Position numbers and translations under genes: made by a program. Shown here piece by piece: positions 30,501 through 39,400 of a DNA stretch of 64,000 nt. The stretch is from Struthio camelus (lineage: Eukaryota > Chordata > Aves > Struthioniformes > Struthionidae), in assembly GCF_040807025.1 (NCBI RefSeq), contig NC_090951.1, positions 30,159,573 to 30,223,572 on the forward strand, written 5' to 3'. The number at the start of each line of letters is the position of its first letter. Positions within the stretch are counted from its first letter, which is position 1. The notes under the pieces were generated by a model, which saw only the letters and a program-made list of their open reading frames with translations, had not been told where the DNA came from and made no database searches.

Positions 30501-32145
30501 TGGAAGTTGGATCTGTGCACTATAGTCCTACCACAGATAGAAAAACTACTCCAAAGTAAATATGAAAGGTGAGGCCACCAGAACACGCAGTGGGCTAGGG
30601 GACAAGGAACTGTGTGAACGTTCATAAGAGAACTCCACTGGGTATTTTGTAGACGAAGGCAAATCCTGGAAAAATCACAGCAGGTATAGTATAACACCTG
30701 GAAAAGAGCAGATGAGTTGCAAAGTATCTGTGGGAAAAGATACAGAAAATATGTGTGGGCAAGAAGTCCTTATTAAGAGCAGGATGTTGAGATTCACTGT
30801 AGATATGCTGGACTGAAGGTACTTTTGCCAGCCAGGAGTGGTGGGAGAAGTTAATATAGAACAAGTGGGCTTCAGACACCAATAGAAATGAAACTGCTGA
30901 TGTGAACAAGGGGAATGAAGTCCTGCAGCAGCCCTGGGATCATTTGGAAGATTGCTTTGAACCTCATCGCTGAGTGGGAAAGAAATGAAGCCTCTCTCTC
31001 AAGAGGGTTTTTTCTGCTCTTCCTTCTTACCAGAAGAGATGGTATATGTCAGGCCCTTTCCAAAACGCTCAACTTCTCAGTCTCAGCTTGAACGAAGACC
31101 ACGTTGGTCCTTGTGGTTGCTTTCTTTTCCTAGTTACAAGTGATGGAGAGGGATTGTTTAAGGACATTATTCTGAGTGACTGGATGTGTGTGAGGGCTGT
31201 ATGGTGTGTACAGCCAGGTGCTGGGAGGAAAGGAGTTAATCAAGTGGCACCTGGTTCTCTGCTTGTTTTTCAGTTATGTACAGACTGGCTGTACCTCTTT
31301 GAAACTCATTCTCCAGCGATTCCTGCCACTGATCACAGACATCCTTGCTGCACCACCCTCTGTTGGGGTGGACATCACCAGAGAGGAAAGGTGGGGCGCT
31401 TCTTCACCTCTACTTCCTTTCAAACCAGCCTTTCCCTTGGGAAAGCTTTGCTCCTTCCCATCGAGGCTTTGATACCAGACTGGGCATACCTTCCCTTTGG
31501 TTTCCAAATACCATGTGTGTCTCCCCTCCTGGTCTCAGAGGGAAGGGTCAAGGATTGCTTTTCCTTCTGTCTCTGCGTATTAGGTCATATCTAGCTGAAG
31601 TGAGAGTGTGTAAGGAATAAAGTCAGCCTGTGGCTACAGTCCTTACCTCGCAAGGCACTTGGGTTGTCGGCAAGGCCTGGGATTCCCAGCTCTCTCTCAT
31701 TCGCAGCAGGGTAGCTCCGCTCTGAGAATTGACTCTCTAGAAACAACACCTCTTTCCTCCCCAGACTTTCCTGCCAAAGGGGAAAATAAGAGTGAAAGAG
31801 CCGTGCATATATGCCGTTCTCCCGCATCATCAGGATGTGGGTTGAAGGCATGTTGTTTCTGCACAGCCACACTCGCATTCCAGCCTCTTCCAGGCCTTTG
31901 GCTGAGCCTGTGTTTCCTCTCCTGACCGAGTTGAATCTCGGGTACCCCCAGGAACAAAAACATCTCCGAAGCAGCTGAGGATTCATGCTGTCTCTGCTGT
32001 CTGTCTTTGCAGGCTCCATAAATGCAAGCTGTGCTACAAGCAGCTGAAAAACATCAGCAACATCGTCAAGAACAAGTCTGGGCTCAGCGGCCGCCATGGT
32101 AGTGCCTTCCGGGAACTGCATCTCCTCATGGCTGTCTTGGAGTGA
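15495..32145 (+). CDS. KATNB1: KATNB1, katanin p80 WD40-containing regulatory subunit B1, complete
   Basis: Regulatory subunit of katanin: it targets the p60 AAA ATPase to centrosomes and spindle poles and stimulates microtubule severing. Nineteen coding exons join into 657 codons plus stop; the human protein is about 655. The N-terminal 300 residues form a WD40 propeller with repeated GH...WD units ([77 protein letters not shown]). A Ser/Pro-rich linker follows ([33 protein letters not shown]). The C-terminal con80 domain, which binds p60, starts near [16 protein letters not shown] and ends at HLLMAVLE. The start at 15495 is fixed by an in-frame TAA two codons upstream and the conserved TKTAWKL. 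One intron (after 29649) is GC-AG. Nothing is broken or truncated. Confidence 0.97.
18233..18363 (+). CDS. KATNB1: KATNB1 exon 3 (WD repeat 1)
   Basis: Acceptor TTTGTGCAG|AAGAG, donor ATG|GTAAGG. It encodes [19 protein letters not shown] and [19 protein letters not shown], the first propeller blade. Confidence 0.97.
20493..20610 (+). CDS. KATNB1: KATNB1 exon 4 (WD repeat 2)
   Basis: Acceptor TTCTTGCAG|AGCTTG, donor AAAA|GTATGT, phase 1 out. It encodes [19 protein letters not shown] and [17 protein letters not shown]. Confidence 0.97.
22411..22511 (+). CDS. KATNB1: KATNB1 exon 5 (WD repeat 3)
   Basis: Acceptor TTTTCCCAG|TTCTTC, donor AAG|GTAAAG. It encodes [20 protein letters not shown] and [14 protein letters not shown]. 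Confidence 0.97.
23079..23120 (+). CDS. KATNB1: KATNB1 exon 6 (14-codon microexon-like)
   Basis: A 42-base exon, acceptor TTCCCTGTAG|CTCTGG, donor AAG|GTAAAA, encoding [14 protein letters not shown]. It completes blade 3. Confidence 0.96.
23782..23865 (+). CDS. KATNB1: KATNB1 exon 7 (WD repeat 4)
   Basis: Acceptor TCGTTTCAG|GGTCAC, donor AAG|GTAATT. It encodes [19 protein letters not shown] and SAADDHTVK. Confidence 0.97.
24657..24772 (+). CDS. KATNB1: KATNB1 exon 8 (WD repeats 4-5)
   Basis: Acceptor CTTCTAG|CTATGG, donor GACAG|GTACAG, phase 2 out. It encodes [20 protein letters not shown] and [15 protein letters not shown]. Confidence 0.97.
25281..25352 (+). CDS. KATNB1: KATNB1 exon 9
   Basis: Acceptor GTATTACAG|GACTGT, donor GTCAG|GTATAT. 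It encodes [20 protein letters not shown]. Confidence 0.96.
25598..25748 (+). CDS. KATNB1: KATNB1 exon 10 (WD repeat 6)
   Basis: Acceptor TTCTCCCAG|GTGTGT, donor CTG|GTAAGC. It encodes [20 protein letters not shown] and [19 protein letters not shown]. Confidence 0.97.
26128..26155 (+). repeat. C-run plus (CA)n microsatellite in a KATNB1 intron
   Basis: C13 followed by about seven CA units, ending about 40 bases before the next exon acceptor. Confidence 0.9.
26197..26384 (+). CDS. KATNB1: KATNB1 exon 11
   Basis: Acceptor CTTTTCCAG|ATAGGA, donor CAAAG|GTAAGG, phase 2 out. It encodes [20 protein letters not shown] and then [17 protein letters not shown], the end of the propeller and start of the linker. 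Confidence 0.96.
26512..26642 (+). CDS. KATNB1: KATNB1 exon 12 (Ser-rich linker; NAGNAG acceptor)
   Basis: After a T/C tract the acceptor reads CACAGCAG|GGTGAAG; using the first AG (26508) would insert one Ser. The donor is ATCT|GTTAGT. It encodes [19 protein letters not shown] and IFQPKNS. Confidence 0.94.
27410..27460 (+). CDS. KATNB1: KATNB1 exon 13
   Basis: A 51-base exon, acceptor TTCTGTAG|CTCGAA, donor GATG|GTGAGT, encoding [17 protein letters not shown], a Pro-rich linker segment. Confidence 0.95.
27635..27711 (+). CDS. KATNB1: KATNB1 exon 14
   Basis: Acceptor CTTGGTAG|AGCCTG, donor GAACAT|GTACGT. It encodes [20 protein letters not shown]. This is the least conserved part of the linker, so the call rests on phase and splice sites. 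Confidence 0.87.
28378..28497 (+). CDS. KATNB1: KATNB1 exon 15
   Basis: Acceptor CTTCTGCAG|TCTGAC, donor TTACCA|GTAAGT. It ends in the conserved [18 protein letters not shown]. Confidence 0.95.
29500..29649 (+). CDS. KATNB1: KATNB1 exon 16 (con80 start; GC donor)
   Basis: Acceptor TATTTGCAG|GCTGTG. It encodes [20 protein letters not shown] and ends TGDIK. The donor is AAG|GCAAGG; no in-frame GT donor is available, and the next exon continues the conserved [12 protein letters not shown]. Confidence 0.95.
29982..30058 (+). CDS. KATNB1: KATNB1 exon 17
   Basis: Acceptor TCTCTCAG|ACCTCT, donor AAAGC|GTAAGT. It encodes [20 protein letters not shown] and IVNQKA, core con80. Confidence 0.97.
30494..30568 (+). 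CDS. KATNB1: KATNB1 exon 18
   Basis: Acceptor CTTTCCAG|GTCTCT, donor GAAAG|GTGAGG. It encodes [20 protein letters not shown]. Confidence 0.97.
31274..31390 (+). CDS. KATNB1: KATNB1 exon 19
   Basis: Acceptor TTTTTCAG|TTATGT, donor GAAAG|GTGGGG. It encodes [20 protein letters not shown] and [15 protein letters not shown]. Confidence 0.97.
32013..32145 (+). CDS. KATNB1: KATNB1 terminal coding exon
   Basis: Acceptor GTCTTTGCAG|GCTCC. It encodes [40 protein letters not shown] and then LE-stop (TGA 32143-32145). The 3' UTR of about 0.9-1.0 kb follows. Confidence 0.97.
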
Positions 32146-33003
32146 CAGCTGCCACCTCCTCACATGCAAACATACAGGTGGCCAAACTTCCCTCTGTTCT
32201 TGGTCTGGCTGGATTTCACCAGTCTAGCTGCGTATCCATCTTCTTCCCCAGCATGGTAGGGAACTGGAACCTGGCTGGCTGGCTGGTCACCTGCCCAACC
32301 CCAGTGCCTTATGGGCTGGATTAAAAACCTGAGTGGAGATGCCTGTGCTGTGTGAGAGGACCTGACTGGCTGAGGGTGCTGCAAAGTCCTTGTAGGGAAG
32401 CGGCTTCATTTCAGCTCTTCATTTCATCGTCAAGCTCTTAGTTGCTCTGTCTCTGTGTGCTGGACTTTCCCTGACAGGAGGGCTCTGAACCTGCTGTCAC
32501 TCTTCCTTCACCCATGTGTGCTGTTGGTTCTTGTTACTTGGCTCTGCAGCTGGGGCCATCTGGGCCTGCTCTCTTTGTCTCTCTGCAGCGTGCTGAGGAC
32601 TGCAGTTTCTGCCCCGCAAGTCTGCTATTGGATGGAGTGCCCTTTTCCTGCAGCATGGACGTGACCTCATCTGCTGGCATCTGGGACTGGCCCCTTTGGA
32701 TTGCTTCAAAAAACATGAGCCAGGACACTGTTCCACCCTGCCTGACATAGTCTCAAGGACCTGTTTGGAGAGGAGGTTGTCTCATAGCTTCTCAAAATCC
32801 CTGCTGGTAACCCTGGGCCACATAAGTTATCTTCAGACTGTTGCTGGGAACTGAGGTCTACCTGAATCTGTTAAAATATGTGACTTAAACAGGACTTGTC
32901 ATGTGTGTTTGCCTTTGGGGGTAAGGTTTTGGGAGGGTGGAGAGCAGAGGGACATGGACTAATGTCTTTCTACATCCACTGGACTCTCAGAGATTTCTTT
33001 TTC

Positions 33004-33158
33004 AATAAATGGCTGTCAGAACCTTTCTGTCCCTCTTTCTTCTTTCTTGCGGGGAAGAGGTTCCTCTTGGTACTTCCCCTGCCCCTCCCAGCCTGTCTCC
33101 CATTATACACTGGAGCCTGTTCTTTGGGAAACTGTAACTTATAATGAATTTTATTAAA
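33004..33158 (+). terminator. KATNB1: KATNB1 polyadenylation signals
   Basis: AATAAA at 33004-33009, followed by GT/T-rich sequence, and ATTAAA at 33153-33158. Either would give a 3' UTR of about 0.9-1.0 kb. Confidence 0.75.
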
Positions 33159-34194
33159 AAGATTTGTAACATTTTTTTAAAATGTGTTAAATGCCTCAAT
33201 CTCTTTAACTACTGTTCACCCTGGTAGGGCTCCTGGCTGGGAGCTTACAGGGAGAGTAGGGCTCTATTTTCTGGATATCTGAAAGGGGAGCCTGCAGTTT
33301 TCTCACTCTGCCTGCTGGGAAGCTGCAATGAATAAGTGGCTGCATACGTCCCATCCTAGTCCTAGAGAGACCATACTACTAGGTGGCTTGCTGAAATGCT
33401 GGAGGTTTCAATCTGTGGGTTACTTCCCACAGCTGGGGCTTTAATAGCATTGTCATCATTTGCAGCTTGTCCTCCTTGGTCTGATACAGATCTCTTCTCC
33501 CTATCTCTGATTTCCAGCAGATCTCTGCATAGTGGCACATAGTTTAGGCTCTATCTCCAGGTTTGTACAGCACTTCGTCTATATGTTATTCTGTGGCATT
33601 ATTACACCAGATGCTGGTGTTTGGGGAGATGGGTGAACCTGTCTCGGGTACGTCTAATGGAGCCAGCAGGAAAGCTAAAAGCAATCCATACCTTACTGAT
33701 ACTTCACTCCAATAGAGTGAAGTTTTAGGAACAAAAGGAGGCTTAGGCTTATGAGTGTTTTATTCACCTTCTCCAACTGTAGTTTCCCCGCTTACCTGCC
33801 TGAGAGGGAACATGACTTGTTCTCCTGCTGCTGTTTGGGGTTGTGTAACTTGCCACCAGGGAGGGGTGAGGATGCCACCTGAGGGCTTGCTTGGTCTAAC
33901 CACACCTGAGCAGCCTTATGGAGCAGTTGGGGGGGGGGGGGGGCTCACCTGAACTAGGTGCAGGCGGCTGGCCCGTATCCTGCTTGTGGCTGATGTTTGG
34001 TTTGCTCTTCCTAAAATGCTGACACCGTACATGTTAACAGTTAGGTCCCAGCTTGTATTCTGCCATCATGTTCATGCCTGCAAGCCAGTACCAGTACAGG
34101 GAAGTGTTTTGGTGTGCTCCTGCCCAGAACGGTCCCTGCTGCAAGCTTCCTTCCCACTGGCCTTCACGGTCTGATATGGCTCAGCAGGATTATT

Positions 34195-34216
34195 GGGGGG
34201 GAGGGGGGGGGAGGGG
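34195..34216 (+). promoter_or_regulatory. MAZ-like G5-A-G5 pause motif
   Basis: Two overlapping matches to GGGGGAGGGGG lie about 1.05 kb beyond the last KATNB1 poly(A) signal. This motif is the known MAZ element that promotes polymerase pausing and termination between closely spaced genes. A role here is inferred. Confidence 0.45.
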
Positions 34217-34752
34217 GAACAGCACAGGACTGCTGATGGCTCATGCAGCAAGAGACCCTGGCAGGAGGCAATCTCAAGAAAAGCTGAGCTAGGCTGAAGG
34301 AGCTGGCTGCTCAGCGAGCACCAAGGAAGGCACGGAGAGCGTGCTGGCTGCCTGCCAGCCTGTAGCTGCTTGCTACTTAACCCCGGGGGCGTTCTGGAGA
34401 TATTTCCATGGCTGGTGTGAAAAGGCTCCGAAAACCTCCCGCCTCCAGCTGGTGATCACGCACAGAACCAGGAAAACACAATAGGGAGCAAGAAGCTGCA
34501 GTAACAAATCCTGACGCAGCGGGAAAGTGTGAAAAGGCAGGCTAAGCAGGGATGTAAATGCTAGCCAGAGTAGTCTCAGCTGGGAACTTGGGCAGTAAGC
34601 ACTGGAGCAGGTCTGGCAGATGAGTGCAGTAGGAGTCTAACTCTGTGCAGCAGTGGAGGCAAAAAAGCATCTCTGTGCATGCTGCAGAGTCACCTCCCTG
34701 GGAGAGGAGGCTACCCCTTTTGGCAAGCTCATCCGCCAGCTTACAAAGCGCC

Positions 34753-34911
34753 GGGGGGGGGGGGGGGGGGCAAAAACCATCTCTGCTGCCAGCAAGCAGC
34801 TGCAAGAGGATAGTGGGGGGTTTTTTTGTGTGTGTGTGTTTTTTTTTTTTAAATGGATGCTTTCTAGCAAGCCAGGAAAGGAGCCAGGGCCGGGGGGGGG
34901 GGGGGGGGGGG
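34753..34911 (+). repeat. Two long poly-G tracts (G18 and G20)
   Basis: G18 at 34753-34770 and G20 at 34892-34911. They are potential G-quadruplex formers on the + strand and would be C-rich on the KIFC3 sense strand. Confidence 0.9.
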
Positions 34912-34984
34912 AGGGCATGCTGCAGGCAGCAGCAGCAGCCCTCGAGGAGCAGACTAACAGCAGTGCACGAGAACTGGCTTCAAC

Positions 34985-36435
34985 AGTTTATTTAAAATAA
35001 GTTTTGTTACAAAACAGGCTTTTATTTTTATTAAAATACATAGAAACATCTAATCTTACAAAAGGCTAGATTTAGTTTTCCTTAGTTTTAAATAGAGTAC
35101 GTTGCTGAAGAGTAACGCGAGAGAGGGTGGTGGGGGGAAGGAGGCCTCAGCGCACTTGGTCAGTTAGTTGTCGTATGAGGAAGCGCAACCGAAGGCCCTT
35201 GGCAATGCGGACAGGCGCCCCAGGAGGCGGACTGGGGGCACACGCTGTCTCCTTCACCCATCCCACCCTCAGCCGCCATCCAGCCTTCAGTATAGATAAG
35301 CCAACAGGAGTTTGGGCTGGAGGATTTCTCCCCCCCCCCCCCCCCACGCCATTTGGAGACCATGTAAACAGGGTATAAATACGTCAAACACTCTCATCTC
35401 GACCACACCGTGATCTCGCTCGACAAGACAACTCTTAAATAACTTTACAGTAGCTTCATCTGAGCCTGCCGGGACCGGCGCCCGCCGCCTGCGTTGGGCG
35501 GGCGCGCTCGCGCTGGCGGCCGCGGGGCGATGCGCGCACCCACGCCGAGGGCAGCTGGGCTCGCGCGCGGCCCCCAAGGCCGCCCTCATGCAACCGCAGC
35601 GGGTCGGAGAAACCCGCAGGGAAAGGACCCACGCAGACCCTTGACTTCAAACGGATAAAACGTGCCCTTGAGCGGCACCGCAGCGCTCGGCGCGCCAGGA
35701 CCCGGCCTTTGGGGAAGGTGCCGCCAGCTCGGCCCCCGCTGGCGGCCCGGGGGCTCCCAGCGGAGCGGGACACAGCGAGCCCGTGCGCTTCGGCCGCCGC
35801 GCCCCGCTGGCTCTTCCCGCTCCTCGCTGCGGCCCCGGCTGCGCGGCTGGGGCAGGCGGGACGCGCGGGCGCAGCAGGCTGCCTTCGTGCCTCGTCTTGC
35901 CTCGCAAGCGCCGTGGCCGGGCTCGAGGCGGATGACTCCACCCATTGCTGCGGCCGCCGCCGCTCCGGCGGGGGACACCGGCCTCATCGGGTCCAGGCGG
36001 AGGGGCCGGGCCGGCCGCGCTGGCCTTCCCGCTCGGAGCCGGCGGGCTGGGGAGCGAAAGCAGCGCCACCTCCACCCGCTCCCCCTCCGCCGGGCCGGGA
36101 GCGCCTCGGGCCGGGCCAGGGGCTGCCGCCGGGAACCGCGGCGTCGGGGGCCGGCGGTGGCGGGGGGCTCAGCCTCACCCCCCCGGCCCCGGCCGCAGCG
36201 GCCTGGCCTGAGGCTGGCGTCCGGCCGGGAGGCCCCGGCCCCTCGAGGAAACCCACGGGTGAGCGGCCCCCACAGCGGGCTGCCGGCACCTGCGGCTCTC
36301 GGGGGCCGGGACGCGGCAGCTGGGGAGCGGGGACAGCGCCGAAGCCTTCCCGCCTTTCAAAGGGCGGCTGGCTGGCCGCAGGGCCGCGAGCGCTCGGGTC
36401 CTGGCCGGGGTCTGGCACCCGGAGCCAGCGCGCCA
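34985..36435 (-). other. KIFC3: KIFC3 3' UTR
   Basis: On the minus strand, sequence after the stop at 36436 runs to poly(A) signals: AATAAA as TTTATT on + at 34987-34992, with another near 35021. That gives a 3' UTR of about 1.4 kb. Its first kilobase (35,450-36,435) is extremely GC- and CpG-rich, and it has a C16 run (+ strand) at 35330-35345. Confidence 0.65.
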
Positions 36436-36461
36436 TCACACGGGCACCGGCCTCAGCTTCC
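36436..36461 (-). CDS. KIFC3: KIFC3 terminal coding exon
   Basis: A 26-base coding part: acceptor CCTTGCAG|GGAAG, then KLRPVPV-stop. It matches the human tail KSRPLPV. Phase fits the single G left by the preceding exon. Confidence 0.93.
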
Positions 36462-39400
36462 CTGCAAGGAGACCCAGCAGGGTTAGGCCGCGGCAGGGGC
36501 GCCCGCCGCTGGCTGCCGAGCGCCCGGCGCCGCCGAGCGCCCGCCGAAGCGCGGCCCTCCGCCAGTGCTGCTGCCCACCTGCCGTCTGGAGCTTCCTGCG
36601 GATGGAGGCGGCGCGGCCGGCGGGCGGCCCCGGGCTGGGCGACGAGTGGCCCCGGCTGGCGGGCGGCGCGGCCCCCGGCGGGTCGCTCTGCGGAGAGGGC
36701 AGGGCAGGGCGGCCGGTCGGCCGGGGCGCCAGGGACAGCGCTCCCCGCTGCCAGCGGCACCGGGGCACCAGCATGCAGGGGGACAGGGAGGGCTCCGCCA
36801 TGGGGCCTGCCACAAGACAGGGGTGGAAGGGGCTGAACGCCCCGCACCAGGCCGGGCATGCGGGCTGGAGGGGCAGCAGAGCAGGACTGCGCCACCGGGG
36901 GCACAGCGCCAAGCCAGGTGCCCCCCAAGGCACCCCATGGCGATGCACCCACAGGAAGAGGCGCTAACCGCCCCCAAGGAACGGGCGTTGCAGAGAAACG
37001 GGGGCACAAAACACCCCGGCAGCAAGAGGGAGCGCGACAGCAGCCCGGTTACCTCCAGCTGCTCCTGGCTGGGCCAGGTCGCCAGCTCTGCCTTGCGGGA
37101 CACGGGGCCCAGCTCCACGGAGCGAACCCTCTCGGCGAACTTGAGGGAGCAGAGCGTCTCGCTGGTGTTCTTCTCGGCTGGCGAGACCTGCGGCCGCACG
37201 GAAACGGGTGGCACGGGTCACCCAGCGGGCCACCCTGGGAGCCCCGCTCCCTGGCAGCACTCAGCTGTCCCCAGCTCTTGGCTGCGGCCAGCGCGCCGCT
37301 TTGGGGCCACCAAGCCGCTATTATTAACCCGCCTCTCCCAGCATAGCACCGTCCATTTGCCTGGAGTTCATCATCCACGTCAAATGTCCCTTGTAACCAC
37401 CCCCCCACCCCCCTGTTGGTTACAGGGGGCATATTTGTCCAGGAAAAGGGAAGCTGAAAAAAGCCACAGCAGGTGGCAACAGTTCAGTGCCTCCCCGCAA
37501 AGGGAGAAGGGCAGACACAGGCATTCGGGGGATTTAGGGCGAATTCCTGGAGGGCAGAGGACGGAGAAGCTGCATGAGCCTAAAACCGCCCGGACACGGG
37601 AGGGGACAGGAGTCTGCTCCGCGCAAGGACGCCATGTCCATAGGACACGGAGATGAGTGGGGCGCCATCTCGAGACGGTCCGATTGACACCAGTGCAGGA
37701 CAGCCCCTGGGGACAGCCGGTGGCCCTTGGTCCCCGGCCGAGCTTCTGCTGCCAGCGGGAGTGAGGACTGGTGCTACATCAGCACCCGCTGCGCTTGATC
37801 ACTCGTCGCGCTGAAGAAAATCGCCCAAGTCAGCTGGCTTCTGCAGCCACACGGGCATCTGCCACGCTGCGAGCACTTTTTTCTCCACAAAGCACGCACC
37901 TGGGAACGGCGCTGCCCTCCCTGGGCGCTACGCAGGGGACCCCCTCACTTTAGCGAGCGCATTTTGTTCCCAACCTTCGCTCCCATCACCCTTGCGGGAG
38001 CCAAATGGGAGTTTTCAGCGGGGGTCAGGCGCCCACTGCCCCTACCTGCACCACCATGAGCGTTTTGCTGTCTCCGCTGAGGGAGTCCTGGAGCAAGTAG
38101 GTCAGCTTGGAGTTGCGGAAGGGCACGTGGCCCTGCCGGGAGCGCAGGGCGTAGATCACGTCACCCAGCGCCGACAGCGACTTGTTGATGTACTGTGCCT
38201 CGCGGAGCCGGCTCCCCTCCGCGCCCGACCTCCCCACCCGCTCCGATCCGGCCAGGTCCACCAAGTTCAGCTTCCCTGGGGGCAGAGACCCAAAAAAAAA
38301 TCCCCCCCCACCCGGGTACGCGTCAGGGCCGCAACCTGCTACCACCGCGGGTCCGACCCCTCCAGGGTGCTAATGGTGCCAGGATCAGGTGGCAAGGACC
38401 AAACCCGACCTGTGCAAAAAGCTGGGCTGCGAGGACGTGCCGGACCAGGAGCGTCTCATGAGCTGGCAGCGCGCAGCCCCGATGCCCCAGCCAGGGGCTC
38501 GCGCGAGGCACCCACCTGTGGTGCGCAGCCCTGTGCTGCGGTCGAGCCCGCGGACGGTGACGATGAGGAGCGCGTGGGAGCGGGAGCTGTGCTCATTGAG
38601 GTTGGTGCACTCTGTCGCCCGGTTGACGTGGCCGAACTCGAAGACCTGTGAGGGAGGCCGAGGCGCTGAGTCCCCGCGTCCGCCCTAGCCCTTCCCGGCC
38701 CGCAGCCCACGCCTGCCGCACGGGACCTGCCAGCCCGGGGAAATAAGCTGGCCTCCAGCCCCCTGCAAGGTGCTCACGCCTCGGAGGGCGTGCTGCCGCC
38801 CACCAGGGTGATGAGAGCTGTCAGGTCTCAGGCTAGGCGACGTATGGGAATCAGATGGCGAACGCTAGTCAGGGTGAAGCGAATGCAAAGCAGGGAAGTC
38901 TGGTATCCTGCTAATCCCCTGAGAGCCACCCAGGCCCCAAACTTTTTATTTTTAAACCCTTGGGGGCTCACAGAGTCGTTGCCTTCCAAGCTCATCGCGC
39001 AGCACAGAGCTTGTCACACTACACCCAGGGCCCTATTTTGGTCTCCGTTGCTCCCCAGCACTTCACAAATGCTCCTGCTGTGGCAGGGCCCAGCAACTCC
39101 CATTGCTCTCTGCCCAGCAGACCTGCCATCTCCTCCGGTTATTTTTGTGGGTCAGGAAAGAGCAGTCACCCGTAAATGGAGAAAGGCAGCCCACTGCCGC
39201 GTGCTGCGGTGCGGCGATTTTAGCATCTCAGCCTCCCTGGCTGGGGCTACCGCTGCCCGAGTGGCTTTGGGATGGCTTTACCCTGTGCCCAATTCCCTTT
39301 GCAAGCCTGGAGGTGCCGAGCTGTCCCTCTCCCTTCCTCTGTTTTCCTACCCACGAGTTTTAATGCTGCCTTCCCCTGCCGGCCAGCCTGCCAGCAGGAC

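Larger units (their letters stand above)
33180..34970. other. Spacer between convergent KATNB1 and KIFC3
   Basis: No gene is supported. The spacer holds G-runs at 33929-33943 (G15), 34195-34216 (G-runs split by single A), 34753-34770 (G18) and 34892-34911 (G20), all G on the + strand, plus T/GT-rich 34821-34850. Confidence 0.8.

Noticed and set aside
35709-37656. Long open frames of 243-375 codons on both strands (e.g. 35709-36836 +, 35984-37009 -, 36565-37656 +)
   Set aside because: They lie in CpG-dense sequence where stops are rare, overlap each other on both strands, have low-complexity Arg/Ala/Gly/Pro composition, and cross real KIFC3 exons.
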